The notes under the pieces: generated by a model | Seen by the model: only the letters and a program-made list of their open reading frames with translations | What the model was told of the DNA's origin: nothing | The model's database searches: none | Made by a program: the position numbers and the translations under genes | From: Candidatus Eiseniibacteriota bacterium | GTDB lineage: Bacteria; Eisenbacteria; RBG-16-71-46 | NCBI GenBank assembly: GCA_020849095.1 | Contig: JADLGX010000557.1 | Span: 1-34,533 of the forward strand | Reading direction: 5' to 3' | DNA length: 34,533 nt | In this document: positions 14,343 through 24,118 of the stretch, in pieces | Layout: each line of letters opens with the position of its first letter | How positions within the stretch are numbered: the first letter of the stretch is position 1

Positions 14343-16060
14343 CGTCCGAAGCTCCAGGCAAGGGTCAGGTCGAGCCGGCGGGACTCCAGCTCATGACCGG
14401 GATCGTTATACGACAGGGCTGCATTGGCGGCAAAACGGCGGTTCGGCTCGAACTGCAGGCGGGTCGTGTACACCTCACGGCTCGACAACCGGCCGGCGAT
14501 GCTGACCACCTCCCGCTGATCGCTACGGGTCCAGCTTCCGTACCACTGCCAGCGCCGGGCGGGTTCGTAGCGCGCGGTCACGGTTCGGGTGGTGGAGCGG
14601 CCGGACGAGCTGGGGGCCGCGTCGTTCCAGCCGTACTGCCCCACGAGCTGAAGCGTGCGCACGGGGCGCCAGTTGACGTCCAGGGTGAGTCCGCGCGCGA
14701 CGGAAAGAGGGCGCAGCAGACCGGGGCCGTTGCGAAGGCTGCGAAGCGAGAGCATCAGCTGCAGCGCGCGCAGCGGAGTGCCCTGCACGCGCGCGGACCA
14801 GGCGCTGGAATAGCGCGAGCTGGCGGCGCTGGAGTCTGTATTCGCGGTCACCTGCAGGTTGGCGTCCGCCTGCAGCCGGGGGTTGAGGACGCCCCGGGTC
14901 GAGCCCGACATGGACTCGACGTGGTACGCGGCCTTGCCGGGATCCCAGTTGGTCGTGTGGGAAACATTGGACGACAGCGTCCACTTGCGCCGGATCGGCG
15001 CGTCGATGGTGGCGAGCGCCATCGCGTAGCGCTGGACGCCATCCGAGAGCGAGACGCCGCCGGCGCCCTCCCGCACGGTGCGATATCCCAGCCCCGACAG
15101 CACGTGGGAGCGCCGAGTGAAGAGATAGCGACCCATCAGCGTTCCTTCGTGGTCCGTCAACGAGGGCAGGTTCCGGTTGCCCGAGTCCACACGCCGCCAC
15201 TGCACGCTCGAGGTGCCGAGCCACTGGGTGCCGCCTCGCCAGTCGCCGTTGAGCGAGGCCGACTGGCTGAACTGGGCCGGTCGGCGCGCTCCACCGGTCG
15301 AACTGAGCACGTCGCTGGCGTCGTACTGGCCGTTGAACGACAGGTTCGGGCGGGCGGCATAGCGATAGGTGCCGCCGGCGGCGAGCACGGTCTGGACGTT
15401 CGTCTGCGACCCGGGCGTGCCCGAGAGGATGCGCTGCTGGTTCACCGTGCCATAGGTGGAGTAGCGATCGCGGTCGAACGTCACTCGCGCGCTTCGCGTC
15501 TGGTTGCGGTCGCCGAGCGACCCCGCGCCGTCGCGCCGGCGGCTGATCCACGCCAGGTCCACACGCGGCAGGTTCGGGAACGAGAAGTGGCCCGCGACCA
15601 TGGACTCCTTGTTGTGGGTCGTCACCGTGCGCGTGGTCACCGAGTCCGGATTGAGTCCGCTCTGCGACGACAGCGAGGCGCGCGTCAGCGCCGGCTGGTG
15701 CGACGCCATCACCTGGATGTAGGGATGAACCAGCCGCATCACACCCGCCGGAGTGCGGGCGAGATCATCGCGATCGAGGTACGAGCGCTCGGAGAAGCGC
15801 ACGTTCGACTCGAGCATCAGGTTCTGCCGCAGGTAGCTCTGCTGGTGCAGGTCGATCGAGCGCAGCCACAGTTCCTGGGACACACTCACCTTGCGCGAGT
15901 TGCCGCCGCCGGTCAGCAGCAAGGAGGTCTCGTCGAGCTTCTGGTACTGCGTGGTGAACGAGCCGTAGATCCCCTCGGCGCCCACGGGAGCGGCGCACAG
16001 CAGCGCGCCGAGCGCCGCTGCCGCCAGTCCCAGAGACCGATGCCGGGGTTCATCGCGCAT
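14339..16060 (-). CDS. Predicted outer-membrane beta-barrel protein (porin-cytochrome partner candidate)
   Basis: A 573-residue protein with a signal peptide (MRDEPRHRSLGLAAAALGALLCAAPVGA) and a long run of alternating polar/hydrophobic strands with aromatic ends, separated by Gly/Ser/Asn/Asp turns, such as KWTLSSNVSHTTNWDPG and RLDLTLAWSFGR at the C terminus. It has no haem motif and no internal membrane helix. The profile fits a large outer-membrane barrel of the kind that insulates cytochromes in MtrAB, PioAB or Pcc conduits, but I see no signature that assigns it to one of those families; the N-terminal CXXC typical of MtrB is absent. The chosen ATG overlaps the preceding cytochrome gene by 11 bases; an in-frame start further upstream at 16111 exists but lacks a signal-like beginning. 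Its stop overlaps the first lipoprotein gene (ATGA). Confidence 0.8.
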   Translation of the reverse strand: MRDEPRHRSLGLAAAALGALLCAAPVGAEGIYGSFTTQYQKLDETSLLLTGGGNSRKVSVSQELWLRSIDLHQQSYLRQNLMLESNVRFSERSYLDRDDLARTPAGVMRLVHPYIQVMASHQPALTRASLSSQSGLNPDSVTTRTVTTHNKESMVAGHFSFPNLPRVDLAWISRRRDGAGSLGDRNQTRSARVTFDRDRYSTYGTVNQQRILSGTPGSQTNVQTVLAAGGTYRYAARPNLSFNGQYDASDVLSSTGGARRPAQFSQSASLNGDWRGGTQWLGTSSVQWRRVDSGNRNLPSLTDHEGTLMGRYLFTRRSHVLSGLGYRTVREGAGGVSLSDGVQRYAMALATIDAPIRRKWTLSSNVSHTTNWDPGKAAYHVESMSGSTRGVLNPRLQADANLQVTANTDSSAASSRYSSAWSARVQGTPLRALQLMLSLRSLRNGPGLLRPLSVARGLTLDVNWRPVRTLQLVGQYGWNDAAPSSSGRSTTRTVTARYEPARRWQWYGSWTRSDQREVVSIAGRLSSREVYTTRLQFEPNRRFAANAALSYNDPGHELESRRLDLTLAWSFGR

Positions 16061-17507
16061 AGTTGACGGTGTACGACTCGCTTCCGTGGCAGGACGCGGT
16101 GCAGGTACCACCCGAAGCCGTGCGCGTGTAGGTGATCAGGCCGGGCGAACGCCCGAGCACGAGCAGGTTGGGCTGCGTGGTCGAGCCGTGCGTCACGTGG
16201 CACGCGTAGCAGGGAACCCGCTCCTCACCCACGTGCTCCGCATGCCCCATTTCGGAGTTGGGCGCGTTGAACCGCGACGCCGCGCGCGTGGTGGAGGGCG
16301 ATGAAGGATTCGCGTACACGTCGTAGTCGTGGCAGGCGAAGCAGAGTTCGTCGGAGCTCATCGTGCGCTCGCTGGCGGACGCGGGCGAAGGGCGGCGGAG
16401 CAGCCCCGCATTCGTCGAGCCGTGCGGACCGGCGACACCGCCGAAGTCGGAACCGTGGCAGGATCCGCAGCGCGTGATCGACGTGGCGCTCCAGCCGGGC
16501 GTGAACGCCATCGGCGAGATGTTCAGGTTCCGGCCGATGTCCTCGACGGGGTGATACGAGGGATTCGCCGGGTTGAGTACGAGCCCCATGTCGGTCTGCC
16601 CCGAGGGCTGCGTCGTCCACGACGAATGGCACTTGAAACAGAGCTGGTACTCGGCGTTCGGCGAAGACAGCGAGTCCGACGCGCCGAAGAGCGTGTACAG
16701 CGGGCGGGATCCCGCCCCGCCGTTGGAGACGGCGACTCGGCTCACGCCGAGCACGAGGCGGGACGCCTCGGTGGTGCCCTCGACCGACGAGCGGTCGGCC
16801 CGGGAGACGTGGGGATTGTGGCAGTCCTCGCATTCGGCGTGACGCTGGTTCACCGGCGTGACCCCGAACTCGGAGGGAAGCTGCTCGTCGGCGCCGGTGT
16901 GCCGGCCCGCGATCGTCAGTGTCGGGTGCCGATAGGGCTTGCTGAACTCGGCGGCGATGTTGGCGCTCGCGGGGCTGCCGTCGTGGCAAGCCAGGCAGAG
17001 TTGCTCCTCGCGCCGCAGCGCGAGCCGGGGCACGACACCCTGCGCGTCGGTGACACCGTGAGGGTCGTGGCAGTTGACGCACTTCGTGGCGGCGTCGGGC
17101 TCGAGGCGCATGGGCGGCACCGGACCGGGCCACACCATCGAGGTGCTGGAGCCGTGCCCTGTGCCCAGGTAGAGCTTTTCGACCGCGAAGCTGCCCTGCG
17201 TCCAGGGGCGATCATGGCACTCGATGCAGAGCGAGTTGTCGTTGGGGCCCTTGAGCGCGTTCGGAAAAACCGTGACCTGACCGGTGCCGTGCATCGAGTG
17301 GCAGCGGTCGCAGTCACCGTCGTGCAGTCCGGTGGCGAGGCTCAGGCGGATGCTGTCGGCATCGCGCGGAGTGCGCAGCGCGGGAGGCCCGGCCGAGAGC
17401 GCCAGCAGGGACGACAGCAGGAGCATCGCGAGGCGCAGGCCGGAGTGCTGGTGCCATGCGCGGGGCGATGTGGACGCGTGGCCTGGATGGCGAGGCGACT
17501 CGTGCAC
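16050..17507 (-). CDS. Secreted multihaem cytochrome, nine CXXCH plus one CX3CH
   Basis: A 485-residue protein with a hydrophobic export segment at about residues 24-42 and nine CXXCH motifs: CDRCH, CIECH, CVNCH, CLACH, CEDCH, CFKCH, CGSCH, CFACH and CYACH. A tenth site near the C terminus reads CTASCH (Cys469, Cys473, His474), with three residues between the cysteines; the underlying codons are unambiguous. Several motifs are followed by PHG or HG segments as in doubled-CXXCH proteins. The GTG start at 17507 has GGGGAG 4 bases upstream. Directly followed by the beta-barrel gene with an 11-base overlap, so it is the best candidate for the cytochrome that sits in or docks to that barrel. Spacing between motifs (up to about 80 residues) is much looser than in the 42-haem protein, leaving room for protein loops or substrate contacts. 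Confidence 0.87.
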   Translation of the reverse strand: MHESPRHPGHASTSPRAWHQHSGLRLAMLLLSSLLALSAGPPALRTPRDADSIRLSLATGLHDGDCDRCHSMHGTGQVTVFPNALKGPNDNSLCIECHDRPWTQGSFAVEKLYLGTGHGSSTSMVWPGPVPPMRLEPDAATKCVNCHDPHGVTDAQGVVPRLALRREEQLCLACHDGSPASANIAAEFSKPYRHPTLTIAGRHTGADEQLPSEFGVTPVNQRHAECEDCHNPHVSRADRSSVEGTTEASRLVLGVSRVAVSNGGAGSRPLYTLFGASDSLSSPNAEYQLCFKCHSSWTTQPSGQTDMGLVLNPANPSYHPVEDIGRNLNISPMAFTPGWSATSITRCGSCHGSDFGGVAGPHGSTNAGLLRRPSPASASERTMSSDELCFACHDYDVYANPSSPSTTRAASRFNAPNSEMGHAEHVGEERVPCYACHVTHGSTTQPNLLVLGRSPGLITYTRTASGGTCTASCHGSESYTVNYAR

Positions 17508-17549
17508 GGTGCTCCCCTTTTCGGTTTCGTGGTGCGTGGAACCGCGACG

Positions 17550-17581
17550 GGCGGTGCGGGTCCGGGAGGACTCGCACCGCC
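17550..17581 (-). other. Intercistronic hairpin downstream of the filament-type cytochrome
   Basis: A 14-bp stem (17550-17563 with 17568-17581, one G-T pair) with a 4-base loop lies 46 bases after the hexahaem cytochrome stop and 42 bases before the next start. No T-run follows on the minus strand. It could act as a partial terminator or as a 3'-end stabiliser that lets the first two genes be expressed at a higher level than those downstream. Confidence 0.55.
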
Positions 17582-17626
17582 CCCTCCGGCCACCTTACTT
17601 CATGGCCGAAGACTCGCGTTCAGGAC

Positions 17627-18619
17627 TCAGGCGCCCTGACGGTGGCACTGACGGCAGAGCGACCGCATGTTGCCGCCGTCGCCTTCTTCCGTACGCGCAC
17701 CGGCACCGTCCATGAAGATGAGGCCGAAGGCGTTCTTGTTGCCATGGCCCTTGTGGCAGCTCATGCAGGACGGCGTCAGGGTGTTGTCCGTACCCGTGCC
17801 GATCCACAGACCCTGCGAGTCCATCACCTTGACCTTGTTCGTCACGAGCGTGTAGTTGGCCGTCGTGCTCATGTTGACGTCGGCGACCGGGTGACGCGTC
17901 CAATCGACCGTGCCGCCGCCCATGTTGGCGTCGCCAGCCTGGCCGTGGAAGTCGGTGTGGCAGTTCTGGCACCAGCGGCCGTACTTGCTGTTGCGGATGT
18001 CCGGCTCGTTGAAGTCGACATCGGCTTCCGTGTACGCGGCAGCGGAGTGCTCGAAGATGTCCTTGGTGAGGTCGTTCGTTCCGACCGCGTAGGTCAGCGT
18101 GTCGCCGGTGAAGATGCCGCGGCGGCTCAGGTTACGGTACGTCGGGCCGCCATGGACCATATGGCAGCTGCCGCACCACAGACCGTGCGTGGCGTCCGGC
18201 ACGTACGCGCTGGTGGCGCCGCCTGGGGGCATCGCCATCGAGAACAGCGTGTGGCCGTTGATTTCGTCATAGCCGGCGTCGTTCGAGAAGCCATGGCCGG
18301 CCGCGGCGTTCAGGCCGCCCGCCTGGCGAAGACCAGCGGTTCCACCGTTGGCGCCGAAGACGTCCGGAGCGAACGAGGAGCCGTTGTGGCACGACAGGCA
18401 GAGCGAGACTTCGTCGTTGCGGAGCAGGGAGGCGTACGGGCCGGCCGTGCCCATCGGGGTGAAGACGCCGCTGGTCGAATAGCCGTGCTGCTGGCTGTAG
18501 TGAGCGACGTGGCAATCGGAGCAGATCAGCGACGTGCTGGTATGGAAGTCACCAGCGGTGGCCAGCGCGGCAGCCCCGACCATCATGAGGCCGGTCAGAA
18601 GAAGGGTAATGCGCTTCAT
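17627..18619 (-). CDS. Hexahaem secreted cytochrome, OmcS/OmcE-like filament candidate
   Basis: A 330-residue protein with a signal peptide cleaved near ATA-GDF and six CXXCH motifs at residues 33, 74, 149, 217, 285 and 322. Mature start GDFHTSTSLICSDCHVAHYS followed by a YASLLRNDEVSLCLSCHN segment mirrors the opening of Geobacter OmcS-type nanowire cytochromes (FH-x-x-x, first haem, second haem after an LL-containing strand). Additional histidines (for example His26, 40, 109, 123, 145, 156, 191, 224, 243, 292) are enough for bis-His ligation of all six haems. Long glycine/serine/asparagine loops separate the haem pairs, as in polymerising cytochromes. The ATG has GGAG 7 bases upstream. An NHL-repeat protein gene precedes it, the same neighbour I recall for omcS. 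Similarity was judged by layout, not by alignment; polymerisation is inferred. Confidence 0.85.
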   Translation of the reverse strand: MKRITLLLTGLMMVGAAALATAGDFHTSTSLICSDCHVAHYSQQHGYSTSGVFTPMGTAGPYASLLRNDEVSLCLSCHNGSSFAPDVFGANGGTAGLRQAGGLNAAAGHGFSNDAGYDEINGHTLFSMAMPPGGATSAYVPDATHGLWCGSCHMVHGGPTYRNLSRRGIFTGDTLTYAVGTNDLTKDIFEHSAAAYTEADVDFNEPDIRNSKYGRWCQNCHTDFHGQAGDANMGGGTVDWTRHPVADVNMSTTANYTLVTNKVKVMDSQGLWIGTGTDNTLTPSCMSCHKGHGNKNAFGLIFMDGAGARTEEGDGGNMRSLCRQCHRQGA

Positions 18620-18728
18620 TGGGTGTCTCCATCTATCTTGTGTGACGGGAAACGGTGGGAGAACAACGTGTGCAGTGAGACGGTGCGGCCCTGCTTGCGT
18701 CCTCAGAACTACTTTGATCCGCCGGCGA

Positions 18729-19751
18729 TCAGCGAACCCACATCAACCGCAGCAGCTTGCTGCCGGTTTCGACAGTGGCGAACATGCCCTTGCCGTCACT
18801 GGCCAACGCGCTGGGGTACAGCATCGCCCCGGATCCCTCCCCACCACCCAGAATGCCCAGTAACTGCCCCGTGGAATCGAAGACCTGCACGTTGTGGCGA
18901 ATCAGGTCGGAGACCCAGTAGCGGGAGTCCGGCGTGATCACGATGCCGCTGGGCGCGGAGAACCTTCCCGGCCCCTGATCGTGCACTCCGAAGCCGCGGA
19001 GGTACTTGCCCCCGGCGTCGAACACCTGGACGCCGAGTTCGGTGAGAACGCAGGTCACCGCGACCTCACCATTGGGCGCCACCGCGAGACCCGCGATCGC
19101 GCTCAGCTTGCCGGGCTCCTTGCCCGCTTCGCCCCACGAGGACAGCCAGCGGCCCTCGGGCGAGAAAACGTGTACACGGCCCATGCGGCCGCGCGATGCC
19201 ACCAGAATGCGTCCATCGGGCGCGATGGCGATCGCGCCCGGTCCGCCGCCGCCTTCGAGAGCGGAGTCCGGCGCTGGCAGCGTGATGTGTTCCAAGGTGC
19301 GGCCGCGGTAGTCGCAGACGTCCACGTAGGAGGCGAAGGCATCCACCACGAGGATCCGGCCCGCGGCGTCCACGGCCACGTGCTTGGGAAGGCCGTCGCG
19401 GACGGCGCCGTCTGAGCCGACGACGCGGTGCACGAAGAAGCCCTGCGGCTGGCCGTCGCGAGAGAAGAACTCGACGCGGTTCATGCCGGTGTTGGCCACG
19501 ACGATCTCGCCGGAGCGGATGTCGAAGGCCACACCCAGGGGCTGCTCGAACGTGCGCCCACCGTTCGCCTCGCCGCGGGTGTACATGGAGTCCACCTGGG
19601 GCTCGATCGCGCCTTCGGCGTTGGCCGCGGCGAACGGGGAAATGCCGCCGAGGAAGACCACCGCGAGGAAGCTGGCCACAGCCACCGTGCGCGTCACCAT
19701 CCCGCTCGCCCGGGCGGGCGATTCGGCGGCGAAGGCGAAGGGCTGGTTCAT
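18729..19751 (-). CDS. Secreted NHL-repeat six-bladed beta-propeller protein
   Basis: A 340-residue protein with an export segment (TRTVAVASFLAVVFLGGISPFAAA) and six successive NHL-type repeats, each of the form P-x-G-[IV]-A-[VI]-x-x-x-G-x-[IV]-x-V-x-D followed by V-x-V-[FY]-x-x-x-G. Examples are QPLGVAFDIRSGEIVVANTG, HVAVDAAGRILVVDAF, AIAIAPDGRILVASRG and PSGIVITPDSRYWVSD. Such propellers bind proteins or polysaccharide and are recurrent neighbours of extracellular cytochrome genes. Start at 19751 is chosen over an upstream in-frame start because it gives the export signal and has GGGGA before it; an ATG 17 codons later is the alternative. It is the first gene of the minus-strand array, 109 bp ahead of the hexahaem cytochrome, and a sigma-54-like site lies about 90 bases upstream. 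A role in filament assembly or anchoring is inferred. Confidence 0.88.
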   Translation of the reverse strand: MNQPFAFAAESPARASGMVTRTVAVASFLAVVFLGGISPFAAANAEGAIEPQVDSMYTRGEANGGRTFEQPLGVAFDIRSGEIVVANTGMNRVEFFSRDGQPQGFFVHRVVGSDGAVRDGLPKHVAVDAAGRILVVDAFASYVDVCDYRGRTLEHITLPAPDSALEGGGGPGAIAIAPDGRILVASRGRMGRVHVFSPEGRWLSSWGEAGKEPGKLSAIAGLAVAPNGEVAVTCVLTELGVQVFDAGGKYLRGFGVHDQGPGRFSAPSGIVITPDSRYWVSDLIRHNVQVFDSTGQLLGILGGGEGSGAMLYPSALASDGKGMFATVETGSKLLRLMWVR

Positions 19752-19840
19752 GGCGGCGATCCCCAAGGAGCAGGCTTTCAGAGAGGGCTTCGTGTTCTCT
19801 GGTACCGCGCAAAGGCCCGCGGTCCTGTCCCATACCCATA

Positions 19841-19855
19841 TCAATGCTTGTGCCA
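19841..19855 (-). promoter_or_regulatory. Possible sigma-54 (RpoN) promoter for the propeller-cytochrome array
   Basis: On the minus strand the site reads TGGCAC-N5-TTGA. The -24 element is perfect and the GG to -12 dinucleotide spacing is the required 10 bases, but the -12 GC is GA here, a deviation at a key position. Transcription would start near 19830, leaving a leader of about 80 bases before the ATG at 19751. No enhancer site was identified. Confidence 0.3.
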
Positions 19856-20055
19856 CGATTCACAAGGTCGGCCGGTTCGAGAAGTGAGGCTTCATCCCGT
19901 TGGAGCACAAATGGTTGTAACGTCACGTTTCTGGAGTGGCTTTCCCCCGCCGGCAAGGGGTCTCTCGCTGGACTGCCAGCGCGTCAGGAACATACGTAGA
20001 ACTACTGACAGCTTGACCGTTGCGTGTACGGCCTGACGGCGCGGCAGTCCCCTCC

Positions 20056-20080
20056 TCGACGTTCCCCCATGGGGCGTCGA
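20056..20080 (+). other. Hairpin with CCCCATGGGG core upstream of the CcmF-like gene
   Basis: TCGACG (20056-20061) pairs with CGTCGA (20075-20080), and an inner CCCC/GGGG pair closes on the palindrome CCCCATGGGG. It lies about 100 bases before the start codon at 20181. A second hairpin with the same core lies before the pyrophosphatase gene (21552-21581). No T-run follows. Confidence 0.5.
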
Positions 20081-20180
20081 AGATGCCTCCTCGTGGGGGT
20101 TGCCGCGCCTGCCCGGCCCTCGCGCAAGTGACCGCCTTCAGGCGGCATGGAACTGGCTATGCATGGGAACGGAGGATTCC

Positions 20181-21413
20181 ATGAACGACCTTTCAGCCGT
20201 GATCCAGCCCGCCACCTGGGCTCTTGCCGTCCTTTCGCTCGTCGTCTTCGCACTCATCGCGGCACGTCCCAGCCGGGCCGGCCGCCTGCTCGCCGTGACC
20301 GCTCTTCTATGGAGCGCGCTCCTGCTCGCCGGGGCGCTCCTGTTGCCGGCCTGGATTCCGGCGGGCGCCTCACTCGTCCATGCGGACGGAAGCACGGGGG
20401 ACCCGCGCGTGATCTCGGCGCTCCTGGTCGGCCTCGCTGCGCTCTTCTCCCTTCTTCCGGGCGTGCGCTCCCTGCGCATCCACGCGATCGGGCAGGTGGG
20501 CTTCTGGCTCCCCGGCGTCGTGATCGGGGCGCTCGTTGGCGCGGGCGCCTACTTCGCCGGCCTGCAGCACGCCGTTGCGCTAGCCGGGCTGGTGCTGGGA
20601 GGCGCCGTGCTGGGGACCGCCGTGAACATGGTGATTCGCCAGCGTGGGGACAACGCGGGCGTTTCGGCGGCCCTGCTGGCCGGCTGCGCCGCGCTCGTGG
20701 TCATCTCGGCCATGCTGGCCCTGCACGGCGCCCGCGCGCAGAAGCTGGCGCTCGAGGAGGGCGGCAGCCTCGACACCCTCGGCACTCGCGTCACCTTCGT
20801 CGCGACCGAAGCGCCCCACGACAGCCTCCGCCGCATGAAGTTCGCGCTCAGCTCGAGCGCCGGTGTGGACACGGTGTGGGCGGAGCTTCGTGGGCGCGCG
20901 GGCGCAGATCGCGGATTCCGCGCGGCCGGCACGCCGTTCGGCGCCCTGGTGCTCGTACCCGTCGCGCTCGAGGAACGGCAGGTCAATCCGCACGGCATCT
21001 CGTGGATCCGCAAGGGCGAGACTGTGGGCGCGGGCGACGCCCAGGTGAAGTTCGTCAAGTTCCGCTTCGAGATGGGCGACACGATTCGCCTGTACGCGGA
21101 CCTCGAAGTGACGCGCAACGGCAAGACGCAGTCGGTCTCGCCCGGAGCGATCGCGAACTCCAAGGGTGAGGTGCCATTCCCGGCCGAAGCCGAGGGCCTC
21201 GGCCCGATCGCGATCGCCGGCGTGGACGCGGACAACGCGCGCGTCGGACTGGTGCTGCCCGCGCCGACCCAGGCCCGCGTGGTGCGAACGGCCGTGGTGG
21301 ACCTGCGCCTGCGACCTTCCGTTCGGCTCGCCGGGATCGGAGCAGCGATCGCCGTCCTCGCGTTCTTCCTGGCGATCGGATTCACTCGTGAGGAGCGGCC
21401 GTCGGCGGTGTGA
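20181..21413 (+). CDS. Membrane protein with CcmF C-terminal-like periplasmic domain
   Basis: A 410-residue protein with about six N-terminal membrane helices (within residues 12-190), a periplasmic beta-rich domain (about 190-380) and one C-terminal helix (LAGIGAAIAVLAFFLAIGF). The periplasmic part, with FVKFRFEMGDTIRLYADLEV, a stretch of SPGAIANSKGEVPFPAEA, LGPIAIAGVD and a VDLRLRPSV lead-in to the last helix, resembles the C-terminal end of CcmF, the haem lyase component of cytochrome c maturation system I. It lacks the tryptophan-rich WWD haem-handling segment and is much shorter than CcmF (about 650 residues). ATG at 20181 has GGAGG 5 bases upstream. Divergent from the cytochrome array and followed by the pyrophosphatase gene. 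A role in c-type cytochrome maturation fits the neighbourhood, but the family call is tentative. Confidence 0.7.
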   Translation: MNDLSAVIQPATWALAVLSLVVFALIAARPSRAGRLLAVTALLWSALLLAGALLLPAWIPAGASLVHADGSTGDPRVISALLVGLAALFSLLPGVRSLRIHAIGQVGFWLPGVVIGALVGAGAYFAGLQHAVALAGLVLGGAVLGTAVNMVIRQRGDNAGVSAALLAGCAALVVISAMLALHGARAQKLALEEGGSLDTLGTRVTFVATEAPHDSLRRMKFALSSSAGVDTVWAELRGRAGADRGFRAAGTPFGALVLVPVALEERQVNPHGISWIRKGETVGAGDAQVKFVKFRFEMGDTIRLYADLEVTRNGKTQSVSPGAIANSKGEVPFPAEAEGLGPIAIAGVDADNARVGLVLPAPTQARVVRTAVVDLRLRPSVRLAGIGAAIAVLAFFLAIGFTREERPSAV

Positions 21414-21513
21414 TGCGGGTCGTGCCTCCTCGGAGCGGGTGGTGAGGTTCGGGGCTCTCGTTCGGGCCCGGCCTTCCCCGCCCGCTTCGCCGTTCCGGGT
21501 GAGAGTTGCGGGC

Positions 21514-21542
21514 TTGTTTCATCCCTGACGATTCGTTTATCC
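21514..21542 (+). promoter_or_regulatory. Candidate sigma-70 promoter for the pyrophosphatase gene
   Basis: TTGTTT (21514-21519), a 17-base spacer and TTATCC (21537-21542) form a plausible -35/-10 pair in an AT-richer patch of the 280-bp gap before the pyrophosphatase gene. Transcription would start near 21549, just ahead of the hairpin at 21552-21581. Confidence 0.45.
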
Positions 21543-21551
21543 TTCCGCGCC

Positions 21552-21581
21552 TTCCGGATACCCCCCATGGGGTTCCCGGAA
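21552..21581 (+). other. 5'-leader hairpin upstream of the pyrophosphatase gene
   Basis: Outer arms TTCCGG (21552-21557) and CCGGAA (21576-21581) and inner arms ACCCC (21560-21564) and GGGGT (21569-21573) form a hairpin with a small internal loop and a 4-base tip. It would lie at the 5' end of the mRNA if the promoter at 21514-21542 is used. The core contains the same CCCCCATGGGG word as the hairpin at 20056-20080. Confidence 0.5.
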
Positions 21582-21693
21582 GAACCAACCCACCGGTGCG
21601 CGGGCCGCCTCCCCAACTGCATCCTCGCAGCTGCCCCGTGCTGGAAACTCCGGCTGTCGTCTGCCGGTCGCCTGACCAACCGAGGAGCACCCG

Positions 21694-24099
<2,406 letters not shown>

Positions 24100-24118
24100 C
24101 GCCGCGCCGAGGCAACCG

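Larger units (their letters stand above)
19752..20180. other. 429-bp divergent intergenic region with regulatory-looking elements
   Basis: It separates the minus-strand cytochrome array from the plus-strand CcmF-like gene. I see no gene here. It contains a sigma-54-like site on the minus strand (19841-19855), a locally AT-richer patch with a palindromic core TACGTA (19993-19998) framed by GTCAG (19983-19987) and CTGAC (20005-20009), a TTGACC hexamer (20013-20018) without a convincing -10, and two hairpins toward the plus-strand gene (20056-20080 and 20132-20145). Confidence 0.5.
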
